Below, piece after piece: positions 18,397 through 26,515 of a DNA stretch of 45,577 nt (position 1 is its first letter; each line of letters starts with the position of its first letter). The translations under genes and the position numbers were made by a program. This DNA is from Gammaproteobacteria bacterium (GTDB lineage Bacteria; Pseudomonadota; Gammaproteobacteria; Steroidobacterales; Woeseiaceae), in NCBI GenBank assembly GCA_029864095.1, contig JAOTUB010000001.1:83082-128658 (forward strand), given 5' to 3'. The notes beneath the pieces were generated by a model, which searched no databases, was not told the DNA's origin, and was given only the letters and a program-made list of their open reading frames with translations.

Positions 18397-19427
18397 ACGA
18401 AGTCTTCGCTGATCTTGCACCGCAACACACGGTCACCGTTGGTAATGTAAAGGTACCCGCCCGGACCGAAAGCGCAATTCGACGTGCGGCCGTCGAACTG
18501 CCTGTATCCGATGCGTTGCCCGTCCGGCGTAAAGACATGTATGCCACCGCGGCTGAGGCACCACAGCTTGCCCGAGGCATCAACCGTGAAGCCGTCACCC
18601 CCTCCACCCGGCGATTCTCGTGACGTAAACAGGCGCCGGCCAACCGCATTTCCACTCGAGTCGAGATCAAACGCCATCCGCCCGGAGCGGCTGTTCACAT
18701 ACAGGATGCGATGGTCCGGAGAAAGTCCGATGCCGTTCGGAAACAGATCATCCGCAATCACATGCAGCTGGTTATCAGGTGTAATTCGAAATACGCCGGT
18801 GAAGTCCAACTCGAGCAGGGGCGAGTCCTTGACACCGACCAGCCCATACGGCGGATCCGTGAAGTATATGTCGCCATTGCGTGCCACCACGATATCGTTG
18901 GGGCTGTTCAGGCGCTTGCCCTCGTAACGATCGACCAGCACGGTTCTTTCCCGGGTTTCCAAATCGATAACCGAAATACATCGGTTGCCGCTGTCACAGA
19001 TCACCACGCCTCCGCGCCCCAAGGCCAAACCGTTCGCGCCGCCTTCGCGCACATAATCAGGCATGGGCGAGGCGTCCAAACCGGACGGATGTAGGAAGAC
19101 CGATGTCGTTGCGCCGTCCCAACTGTATTCGCCGTCACCAATTTCGCGTTCACGCGCGACCCAACTATAGATCGTGTTGCCCGGCACGTCTGAGAACAGC
19201 AGCTGACCGTTTTCGTCGCCCAACCATACCGGCCCCTCCGTCCAGATATAGCCAGAGCCAATGATTTCGAGACTTTCGATAGGATTCTCGACGGTCCGCG
19301 CGACGGCGGCAATCGAGGGCGCCGTTTCCTTTTCTTCCCGGGCACATGCCCCGATAACGCCGCCAATGCCGATCGTGGCCGTGCAGGCTCCGACCAGTTG
19401 CAGTAGGGATCTTCGACTCGTATGCAA
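18393..19427 (-). CDS. SMP-30/gluconolactonase family lipoprotein
   Basis: 344 residues, six-bladed propeller of the SMP-30/gluconolactonase/LRE type, which opens sugar lactones with a divalent metal. Metal-ligand regions are visible as TEGPVW near 64, NSPNDIVV near 153 and LSPDHRILYVN near 204. The N terminus combines SRRSLLQ with a lipobox ending at C28 (GVIGAC), so it is an exported lipoprotein. The only fitting start is TTG at 19427, preceded by a strong AGGAGAG site that overlaps the stop of the TonB receptor gene. Its stop overlaps the start of the sugar dehydrogenase gene, so dehydrogenase and lactonase are translated together, a natural two-step pair in the periplasm. Confidence 0.9.
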   Translation of the reverse strand: MHTSRRSLLQLVGACTATIGIGGVIGACAREEKETAPSIAAVARTVENPIESLEIIGSGYIWTEGPVWLGDENGQLLFSDVPGNTIYSWVAREREIGDGEYSWDGATTSVFLHPSGLDASPMPDYVREGGANGLALGRGGVVICDSGNRCISVIDLETRERTVLVDRYEGKRLNSPNDIVVARNGDIYFTDPPYGLVGVKDSPLLELDFTGVFRITPDNQLHVIADDLFPNGIGLSPDHRILYVNSRSGRMAFDLDSSGNAVGRRLFTSRESPGGGGDGFTVDASGKLWCLSRGGIHVFTPDGQRIGYRQFDGRTSNCAFGPGGYLYITNGDRVLRCKISEDFV

Positions 19428-19437
19428 TGCCTCTCTC

Positions 19438-21489
19438 CTAGAATGTCCAGCGAACGCGAAGCACCAGGAACGGATCGAAGACCGCAGAGCGGTAGTCTCT
19501 CGATTCGATCACGCCGTCCGACCGCAAGCCGTCATATCGAACGCGCTTTCGCCATCGATCACGAGACGTCGGATTCTCAATCTGCGCTCGCACGAGAAGG
19601 TTCGGCCGGGCCCGCCAGTCCCAATAGACCCGCCAGTAATTCTCGTTTCGCTCCGTGATTACCTGGTCGAGCCGATATGAGGTTGCCTTGGATGTCAACT
19701 CTCCTCTCATGCCGAACGTGCTATTCAAGGCCGGAAAATCACGCGTATAAAGCAGACCGCCTTCGAATCGGGCTTCGTCCGAAATCTCCCGCATCTCGCC
19801 GGTGACAGGATCAACCACTTCAGACTCGCGCCATGTCCCGGAAAACTGTAGTCGCCCCAGATTCGGTCCAATCTTTTCCAGCGGTACAGTGAGTGAGATA
19901 TCAATTTCGTCGCGTGTTCCGTCGCCGATGTTGCCTGGCGCAGCGAAGCCCTCGACCGGAATGAGGTCGACGACGTCCTCTAATTCAAAGTGTCTGTAAG
20001 CGATGGCGACAATACTGTCTCCAAACATAGGCTGCTCGTACGCAAGCTCGTAAATCCAGGAGCTTTCGGGCGCCAGGTCCGGATTGCCCGCATCGACTGT
20101 GCCCTCGGTGAGTTCGCTACCGGCCGCGAAGTCCTCAAAATCGAGTTGTCCCACCTCGCGTTCGACCCTAAAGCGAAGTTGCACGCCGCTGTCCGGCGAG
20201 TATGTGGCGACAACGCGCGGCTTAACAAACGAAAATCTGTTCTTGGCATCCGCGTCACCACTGACCGTGATTTGCGATGTTTCGCCTGCTAGCCCCAATT
20301 CGATTGCCGTCTGCGTGGATGGCCGAGCAATCAACGCGGAGAATATCTCGCCGCGAATTTCTTCAACATCGACATTCGCCGCAGGCAGGTCGATGACCTG
20401 GCCATCCACCGTTAGCCTGGAATCGGCGTTCAGGAAATTGAACGCCCCTTCAGCGCCGGCCTCGAAGTTAAGCGTGGGCGAGATTCGCCGGCGCACAAGG
20501 CCGCGCAAGATCGTCTCTCCCTCCCGCTCCTCCTCCTTGGAAATTTGCAATTCGTCCGTTGTGGTGCGACTGGAGTCGTCTTTCTTCCGGCTCAACGCCT
20601 GCAGCGCCACTACCTGGAAACTGGTGCTCTCACCCAGCTTGCCATCGTAATCGGCTCCAATTTCGAAGCGACTGACTTTGAAGTCCGTATCAACGACATC
20701 TTGTGATTCGACGCCAAAAGGATCGCGCACCGCGGACGTTTCCTTCTCGTCGTTGCTGTTGTGCGTTATCGTACTGTTCGCGCGAAACAGGCCGTTCGAA
20801 GTTTGTTTTTCGACAGCACCGGTACCCTGCATTCGGGTCGCCCAGTTATCTGAAATAAACAGACCTTGCTCAGTCATGTTTCCCGCAGCGTCGGATGCAG
20901 TAATTCGTCCCTCGCCTGAATCTTCATCATTTTGCTCGCGACGCAAAGAAATGGACCCTTGGTACATGGTCGTTTCGCCCTGCCGCGTCCTTTCAGCATC
21001 GCCAACAAGGCCGACGTCGCCATTCGGGTAAAACTTCCCCAGTCCCGACAGTGCCCCGCTGTCGGAAACTCCTGCATGACGGACAATATTGGCAACGACC
21101 GGAAGCCCCTGCATATCAATGCCCGGTGTACCGCCGCGAATCACTTCTATTCGTTCGATGGATTCGATCTGGATTCGCCTTAGCAATTGGCCCAGCCTGG
21201 TCGTCTTGGTCGACGGCCGGCGACCATTGATAAGGACGTTGCCGCCGACGCCACTATACCCACGCGCACTTTCGCCGGAGTCGAACGTAAATCCGGGAAC
21301 AAGGCGCACCATATCCTGTGCATTTAGCGCACCCAGGTCCGCAAAATAACCTGCCGGATACGAGGTAACGTGCGTACTTGTCGATTCGACAGTTTCCGGC
21401 TCGCCACGTGTTTCGAGCGCTTGCGCAAAGGATTCGCTCGCCACGGCTATTGCAAGCAATGACAATGCGACAGGAAAAAGCGTAGTCAC
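19438..21489 (-). CDS. TonB-dependent receptor
   Basis: Outer-membrane receptor of 683 residues. The signal peptide spans about 1-23 (LLAIAVASESFAQA). The plug domain (about 40-150) has LNAQDMVRLVPGFTFDSG, NVLINGRRPSTK and IERIEVIRGGTPGIDMQG. A long beta-barrel follows, ending in the outer-membrane signature VRWTF. Start is a GTG at 21489 with GAGGGAGAG just before it; no ATG is in frame. First gene of the receptor-lactonase-sugar dehydrogenase group, so it probably imports a carbohydrate or other bulky organic compound rather than iron. Its leader contains an inverted repeat and a TGTATACA palindrome. Substrate not known. Confidence 0.9.
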   Translation of the reverse strand: MTTLFPVALSLLAIAVASESFAQALETRGEPETVESTSTHVTSYPAGYFADLGALNAQDMVRLVPGFTFDSGESARGYSGVGGNVLINGRRPSTKTTRLGQLLRRIQIESIERIEVIRGGTPGIDMQGLPVVANIVRHAGVSDSGALSGLGKFYPNGDVGLVGDAERTRQGETTMYQGSISLRREQNDEDSGEGRITASDAAGNMTEQGLFISDNWATRMQGTGAVEKQTSNGLFRANSTITHNSNDEKETSAVRDPFGVESQDVVDTDFKVSRFEIGADYDGKLGESTSFQVVALQALSRKKDDSSRTTTDELQISKEEEREGETILRGLVRRRISPTLNFEAGAEGAFNFLNADSRLTVDGQVIDLPAANVDVEEIRGEIFSALIARPSTQTAIELGLAGETSQITVSGDADAKNRFSFVKPRVVATYSPDSGVQLRFRVEREVGQLDFEDFAAGSELTEGTVDAGNPDLAPESSWIYELAYEQPMFGDSIVAIAYRHFELEDVVDLIPVEGFAAPGNIGDGTRDEIDISLTVPLEKIGPNLGRLQFSGTWRESEVVDPVTGEMREISDEARFEGGLLYTRDFPALNSTFGMRGELTSKATSYRLDQVITERNENYWRVYWDWRARPNLLVRAQIENPTSRDRWRKRVRYDGLRSDGVIESRDYRSAVFDPFLVLRVRWTF

Positions 21490-21500
21490 ATCTCTCCCTC

Positions 21501-21519
21501 AGGTGATCGGAGATCACCT
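21501..21519. promoter_or_regulatory. Inverted repeat AGGTGATC-GGA-GATCACCT in TonB receptor leader
   Basis: Perfect 8-base arms with a 3-base spacer lie 12-30 bases before the GTG start of the receptor gene, next to its ribosome site. As DNA it could be an operator of a second regulator; as RNA it would form a short hairpin near the ribosome site. No T tract follows, so it is not a usual terminator. Confidence 0.5.
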
Positions 21520-21532
21520 AGGAAATGTACTT

Positions 21533-21540
21533 TGTATACA
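21533..21540. promoter_or_regulatory. TGTATACA palindrome upstream of TonB receptor
   Basis: A perfect 8-base palindrome lies about 45 bases before the receptor start, in the expected promoter region (TATACA as -10 on the minus strand). It shares half sites with the motifs at 2089, 6037, 14088 and 30344 and is a candidate site of the GntR regulator. Confidence 0.42.
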
Positions 21541-21589
21541 GTTCTCTATTGTCGGTCGGTGTTGTCCCGGTGTCAAGGCGATACATCGG

Positions 21590-22888
21590 TCAGGCACGAG
21601 CGGCCAGCCCAGCCGGCTTCGGGCCACCCGCCGCCCAGTCCAGCAACTCGATGGTATGCACAATCGGAATGCTGGTCGCGGCGGCCAGGTGCGTCATGCA
21701 GCCGATATTGCCGGTCGCAATCACATCGGCACCGGTTGCCTCGAGCGTGGCGGCTTTGCGATCGCGCAGCTGACCGGCAATCTCCGGCTGCAGGATATTG
21801 TACGTTCCCGCCGAACCGCAGCAAATGTGCGGCTCTTTCGTCTCTACGACCGTATAGCCGGTCGCACGCAACAACTCGATGGGTTGCGCGTTAACACGTT
21901 GCCCGTGTTGCAGCGAACAGGCAGACTGATACGCCACGACGAGTCCAGTCTGTTGCGCCGCAGGCGCGCAGCGTGCAATTCCAGCCAGCACTTCGCTTAC
22001 ATCTTTCGTGATTGCGGATACCTTTGCAGCACGTTCGGCCCATTCCGAGTCGTCCGCGAACATGAAACCATAGTCCTTGACCGTTGTCCCGCAGCCCGAG
22101 GCCGTTATTACGATCGCATCCAACTCTGCTTCAGCCGCGAGGCTGGACCACGCTTCGATATTTGCCTTTGCCAGATTGTGTGACTGATCTGTCTTACCGA
22201 GATGATGCGGCAGCGCGCCACAACACCCCGCACCGGCGGCGACCACGACCTCAACGCCCAGTCGATTGAAATGGCGGATCGTGGCAGCGTTGATTTGTGG
22301 AGCGAGCACCGCCTGAGCACAGCCGGCAAGCAGCGCGACTCGGCCTTGTCGTTCGCCTTGCACCCTGAATACGCCCGGACCCTGGCCTGGATCGCGCCGC
22401 GGCCGGATCGCCGGCGCCATCTGCATCATTGCTTGCAGCCGATCAGGCAGCAGACGGGCGAACGGCCGGCCCAGTGGCGCAAGCCTCAGCAGGCGACGAA
22501 AAACAGATTGTCTTGGCAACACGAACGCCAGGAAGGTCCGCAACAGGCGATCCGACCATGGGCGAACATGACGCTCCTCAATATAAGCCCGTGCATGATC
22601 GACCAGGTGCATATAGTTGACGCCCGAAGGGCACGTGGTCACACACGCTAGGCACGACAAGCAGCGATCAACATGCTTGACCGTTTCGGTCGACGGGAGC
22701 CCGCCATCCTCCAGCATTTCCTTGATCTGGTAAATGCGCCCGCGAGGACTGTCGAGTTCGTCACCAAGGAGCATATAGGTAGGACATGTTGCCAGGCAGA
22801 AGCCGCAGTGCACGCAGGCACGAATGGCTTTTGCCGACACTGCAAATTTCGGCTCGGCGCGTTTATCCGCATTGAAATTGGTTTGCAT
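21590..22888 (-). CDS. glcF: Glycolate oxidase iron-sulfur subunit GlcF
   Basis: 432 residues, typical for GlcF, which carries electrons from the GlcD/GlcE flavin subunits towards the respiratory chain at the inner membrane. Two [4Fe-4S] ferredoxin motifs are complete: cysteines 25, 28, 31, 35 (CVHCGFCLATC) and 76, 79, 82, 86 (CLSCLACVTTC). Two cysteine-rich CCG domains follow, with GAGCCGALPHHLG near 220 and HICCGSAGTYNILQPE near 355. ATG at 22888 overlaps the GlcE stop (TAATG). Last gene of the seven-gene operon starting at 30222. Glycolate to glyoxylate is the likely reaction; D-lactate or another 2-hydroxy acid is an alternative. Confidence 0.93.
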   Translation of the reverse strand: MQTNFNADKRAEPKFAVSAKAIRACVHCGFCLATCPTYMLLGDELDSPRGRIYQIKEMLEDGGLPSTETVKHVDRCLSCLACVTTCPSGVNYMHLVDHARAYIEERHVRPWSDRLLRTFLAFVLPRQSVFRRLLRLAPLGRPFARLLPDRLQAMMQMAPAIRPRRDPGQGPGVFRVQGERQGRVALLAGCAQAVLAPQINAATIRHFNRLGVEVVVAAGAGCCGALPHHLGKTDQSHNLAKANIEAWSSLAAEAELDAIVITASGCGTTVKDYGFMFADDSEWAERAAKVSAITKDVSEVLAGIARCAPAAQQTGLVVAYQSACSLQHGQRVNAQPIELLRATGYTVVETKEPHICCGSAGTYNILQPEIAGQLRDRKAATLEATGADVIATGNIGCMTHLAAATSIPIVHTIELLDWAAGGPKPAGLAARA

Positions 22889-24126
22889 TACACTTGCTCG
22901 GTCATACGACCGGGATTGAAGATTCCGGCAGGATCGAATTGCCGGCGTACCCGCTCGCTGAGCGCGGCCACGGCCGGGGCCCGCGGCTGAAACGGGTCGA
23001 TGCTCGCACGGACCTCTGCAGCCGAACGGATTAGTGTCGCGTGACCATCGTCGCCAGCGAGTTCACGCAGCACCCGGCGAATCTGCGTTGCGTGCGCATC
23101 GATGACCTTTGGCGTCTCGACCCAGATCGCCCCGCCAGCCCAATCATAAAAGTGTCGGCCAGCCAGTTCGCGCCGGAGGCACGTGCCCACGACGGCGCCA
23201 ATGGCAGGAGGCAGCGATAGCCGCCAGACCTGTGAATCCCCGCCGACAAAAAAAGCACCATCGCTGATTTCTGCCCACGCATGGTCACTCTCATCGCGCT
23301 CAAGTACGACAGTGGGGCCGGCGTCGCCCAACGCGCGTTTGAGATCTGCCAGTCGGGATGCCACCGACGATCCGACGCCCTCAATTCGCAATAGCGTGGC
23401 GGCCGACCCCGGCCCCGCGATCCTATCGAGCGTCGAAGCCGCTGCAACATCGGCCGGCAGATGCGCGGCCGACGACACGCGCGCTGAACTCTCATTCATC
23501 GCAATCTGCATAGTCCTGAGCGCCGCATGGTCGTCGAGGCCGAGTACCACCAGGGTCAACGTATTGGGCGGCTGCGGCAGAACTTTTAGCGTGAGTTCAG
23601 TGACGACGCAGAGCGTGCCGAAACTGCCGGCAACAAGTTTGCCCAAGTCGAATCCGGTGACATTCTTCATGACACGCCCGCCGGTCGCAAACGCTTCGCC
23701 GAAGCCGTTGACGGCCTTAACACCCAGCACATGGTCGCGCACGCCACCTGCGGTCAACCGCCGCGGTCCTGCACGGCCGGTCAGTATCGCTCCGCCAATC
23801 GTTCCGGCTTCCTCGGCACCGCCCCAGAGGGGTCCAAAATCCGGCGGTTCGAATGCAAGGTGCTGATCACTTTGGGCGAGAGCTTGCCTGACATCGGCCA
23901 TCGGCGTGCCTGGTGCAGCGACAAGTACCAATTCCTCCGGCTCGTAGACCACAATGCCGTTGAGAGCCGACAGGTCGAGCACAGCGTCTGCGACGACGGG
24001 ACGGCCAAGACTGCGCCGGCTCGCCGTGCCAACGAGTTCCAGCGACAAGTCAGCCGCGAGCGCTTCATTGACAGCACCGACCACTTCGGTCGCATTAGCC
24101 GGTGTCCACGCACCACACACAGTCAA
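22888..24126 (-). CDS. glcE: Glycolate oxidase FAD-binding subunit GlcE
   Basis: About 412 residues; FAD-binding PCMH-type domain in the N-terminal half. GRPVVADAVLDLSALNGIVVYEPEELVLVAAPGTPMADV (quoted in part: DLSALNGIVVYEPEELVLV) lies near 50, GGAEEAGTIGGAILTG near 105 and VMKNVTGFDLGKLVAGSFGTL near 150, all typical of GlcE. The C-terminal third ends in RRQFDPAGIFNPGRM, shared with GlcD-like proteins. The frame begins with TTG at 24126, overlapping the GlcD stop (TTGA), or GTG at 24120; neither has a good ribosome site, so translation is probably coupled to glcD. Acts with GlcD and GlcF in one complex. Confidence 0.9.
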   Translation of the reverse strand: MTVCGAWTPANATEVVGAVNEALAADLSLELVGTASRRSLGRPVVADAVLDLSALNGIVVYEPEELVLVAAPGTPMADVRQALAQSDQHLAFEPPDFGPLWGGAEEAGTIGGAILTGRAGPRRLTAGGVRDHVLGVKAVNGFGEAFATGGRVMKNVTGFDLGKLVAGSFGTLCVVTELTLKVLPQPPNTLTLVVLGLDDHAALRTMQIAMNESSARVSSAAHLPADVAAASTLDRIAGPGSAATLLRIEGVGSSVASRLADLKRALGDAGPTVVLERDESDHAWAEISDGAFFVGGDSQVWRLSLPPAIGAVVGTCLRRELAGRHFYDWAGGAIWVETPKVIDAHATQIRRVLRELAGDDGHATLIRSAAEVRASIDPFQPRAPAVAALSERVRRQFDPAGIFNPGRMTEQV

Positions 24127-25610
24127 AATCGTTCAATATCGGGAAAACGAACGGCGCCTCCGTGCACATGCACGCGTCCGAGCTCCGCGCAACGGCGTAG
24201 CTTCGGGAATACCTTGCCGGGATTCATAAGACCGCCGACATCGAATGCGCATTTCAGGCGTTGCTGCTGATCGAGATCGGCCTTACTGAATTGGACCTCC
24301 ATCAGGTCGCGCTTTTCGACGCCGACGCCGTGCTCGCCCGTCAGCACGCCGCCAACCTCGACGCAAAACCGGAGTATCGCCGCACCAAGCTCCTCGGCAC
24401 GTTCGAGCTCGCCGTCGTTATCCGCGTCGTAGAGAATCAGCGGATGCAGATTGCCATCGCCGGCATGAAATACATTGGCCACTCTTAGGCCAAATTCCGC
24501 GGAGAGAGCGGTGATCTGGCGTAAGGCACGCGGTAGCGCACCGCGCGGAATGGTTCCATCTACACAATAGTAATCGGGCGAAATCTGGCCTATCGCCGGA
24601 AACGCTGCCTTGCGGCCCGCCCAGAAACTGATTCGCTCCGCCTCGCTGCTCGATGAGCGAAGCGAACCGGCCCCGCATTGCTTGCCCAGGGCACCAACGA
24701 GGTCGACGAGTTGCTCCACCTCCTCCGCCGTACCGTCCACCTCGACGAGAAGCAGCGCCTCGACATCGAGTGGATAGCCGACGTGCACGAAGGACTCTGC
24801 GGCATGAATTGCTGTGCGATCCATGATCTCCATCGCTGCGGGAATGATGCCGGCAGCGATGACCTCGGCCACACAGGCGCCCGCTGACTCCACTTCGGAA
24901 AATCCGAGTAATAATGCGCGCTGCGTTTCGGGCGTGCGCAATATGCGCACGGTTGCCTCCGTAACAACACCCAACAGACCCTCTGAGCCACACACGACAC
25001 CCAGGAGATCGAGCGCCTGTGGATCCAGGTGCTTGCCACCCAGACGCATCACCGTGCCGTCGATCAGAACCAGTTCGATGCCAAGGAGATTGTTCGACGT
25101 CATGCCGTACTTCAGGCAGTGCACACCGCCGGCATTCTCCGCGATATTGCCGCCGACTGAACACACGATCTGGCTCGATGGGTCGGGTGCGTAGTAGAAC
25201 CCGCGATCCGCTACGGCTTCGGTGATCGCCAAATTCGTGACACCTGGCTGCACCACCACACAACGATTGTTGTAATCGATCTCGACGATGCGATTGAATT
25301 TTCCCATGCCAAGAACGATGCCGTCTGCCAGCGGAAGCGCACCGCCAGATAGCGACGTACCCGCACCGCGCGGCACGACCTTCAAGCCTACATTGTGACA
25401 GTACGCGAGAATCCGGCTGACCTGCTGCACCGTTTCCGGCAACACAACGGCCATAGGCCGCTGCCGATAAGCCATCAAGCCGTCGCATTCGTACGCCGCC
25501 AACGCCGCGTGCTCATGAATTACGCCTTCGCCCGGGACAATGTCGCGCAGTGCGACCAGAAATTCGGCACGCCGTTCGATCATCTCCGCGTCCGCCGCCG
25601 GCATCTGCAT
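24123..25610 (-). CDS. glcD: Glycolate oxidase FAD-linked subunit GlcD
   Basis: 495 residues from ATG at 25610, which lies 7 bases after the FAH-family gene; the frame stays open further upstream but only over that gene. FAD-binding PCMH domain near 45-225 with GLKVVPRGAGTSLSGGALPLADG and the PDPSSQIVCSVGGNIAENAGG segment. The C-terminal FAD-oxidase domain has VANVFHAGDGNLHPLILYD near 390 and LTGEHGVGVEKRDLM near 440, the signature of GlcD/D-lactate dehydrogenase-type enzymes. It oxidises glycolate (or a close 2-hydroxy acid) with GlcE and GlcF encoded directly downstream. Placement after sugar-acid dehydratase and hydrolase genes suggests it consumes glycolate released by that pathway. Confidence 0.93.
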   Translation of the reverse strand: MQMPAADAEMIERRAEFLVALRDIVPGEGVIHEHAALAAYECDGLMAYRQRPMAVVLPETVQQVSRILAYCHNVGLKVVPRGAGTSLSGGALPLADGIVLGMGKFNRIVEIDYNNRCVVVQPGVTNLAITEAVADRGFYYAPDPSSQIVCSVGGNIAENAGGVHCLKYGMTSNNLLGIELVLIDGTVMRLGGKHLDPQALDLLGVVCGSEGLLGVVTEATVRILRTPETQRALLLGFSEVESAGACVAEVIAAGIIPAAMEIMDRTAIHAAESFVHVGYPLDVEALLLVEVDGTAEEVEQLVDLVGALGKQCGAGSLRSSSSEAERISFWAGRKAAFPAIGQISPDYYCVDGTIPRGALPRALRQITALSAEFGLRVANVFHAGDGNLHPLILYDADNDGELERAEELGAAILRFCVEVGGVLTGEHGVGVEKRDLMEVQFSKADLDQQQRLKCAFDVGGLMNPGKVFPKLRRCAELGRVHVHGGAVRFPDIERF

Positions 25611-25617
25611 GTAGCGC

Positions 25618-26472
25618 TTACTCCAAATGTCGCCAGGGTATGACCGCCTGGCTCTGTTCTCCCAGGCCTTCAATCCCCAGCTGCATTGTATCGCCGGCCT
25701 TGAGGAATACCGGCGGCTTGAGGCCCAGGCCAACGCCGGGCGGGGTTCCCGTCGTGATAATGTCGCCAGGCTCAAGGGTCATGAAACGGCTGACATAACT
25801 GACAAGATTAGCGACCGTGAATACCATCGTTCGCGTATTGCCACTTTGCATACGCCGACCGTTAACGTCCAGCCACAAATCAAGGGACTGCGGATCGCTC
25901 ACTTCGTCGGCCGTAACCAGCCACGGTCCGATCGGGCCGAACGTGTCGCAGCCTTTACCTTTATCCCATTGACTGCCGCGCTCGAGTTGAAACTCGCGCT
26001 CCGAGAGATCGTTGACGACCAGATAGCCCGCGACATAACGCAACGCGTCGGCTTCGTCCACGTACCGCGCGATAGACCCTATTACGACGCCAAGTTCCAC
26101 CTCCCAGTCAGTTTTGACGGAATCCCTCGGCAGCATGACATCGTCGTTCGGCCCTTGAATACACGACGTCGCCTTGGTGAAAAGGATAGGTTCTTCCGGG
26201 ATCGGCATGTTGGATTCCGCCGCGTGGTCAGCATAGTTGAGCCCGATGGCCAAGAACTTCCTTGTTCCCGTAATGGGCGGGCCGTAGCGCTGCGCAGAAT
26301 CGACTCTCGCAAGGCGCTCAGGATCCAGCGCAGCGATTTTCTCCAGACTGCCGGGCGCAAGCTGGTCAGGTGTAATGTCAGGTACATGGTCCGACAGATC
26401 ACGAATATCACCCGACTGATCGAGCAATCCCGGTCTTTCCTGACCCTGCGGACCGTAGCGAAGCAATTTCAT
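25618..26472 (-). CDS. Fumarylacetoacetate hydrolase family protein, likely 2,4-diketo-3-deoxy sugar acid hydrolase
   Basis: 284 residues, the usual size of bacterial FAH-fold enzymes. The metal-binding and catalytic regions are visible: LAIGLNYADHAAES near 75, KTDWEVELGVVIG near 119 and VVNDLSEREFQLERGSQW near 152. The segment KGKGCDTFGPIGPWLVT near 173 and the C-terminal TTGTPPGVGLGLKPP match the subgroup that includes 2,4-diketo-3-deoxy-L-fuconate/rhamnonate and pentonate hydrolases. Such enzymes split the diketo acid into pyruvate and lactate or glycolate. It lies between an IlvD/Edd dehydratase gene and glcD, which supports the glycolate-releasing variant. ATG at 26472. Fold certain; substrate inferred. 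Confidence 0.88.
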   Translation of the reverse strand: MKLLRYGPQGQERPGLLDQSGDIRDLSDHVPDITPDQLAPGSLEKIAALDPERLARVDSAQRYGPPITGTRKFLAIGLNYADHAAESNMPIPEEPILFTKATSCIQGPNDDVMLPRDSVKTDWEVELGVVIGSIARYVDEADALRYVAGYLVVNDLSEREFQLERGSQWDKGKGCDTFGPIGPWLVTADEVSDPQSLDLWLDVNGRRMQSGNTRTMVFTVANLVSYVSRFMTLEPGDIITTGTPPGVGLGLKPPVFLKAGDTMQLGIEGLGEQSQAVIPWRHLE

Positions 26473-26515
26473 TGTCTGTCAATCCCGCTTTAACCAAGAA
26501 AATTCGAATTGGCGA

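Noticed and set aside
24418..25488. 356-codon minus-strand frame overlapping glcD in another phase
   Set aside because: Arg/Cys-rich alternative phase of glcD without motifs.
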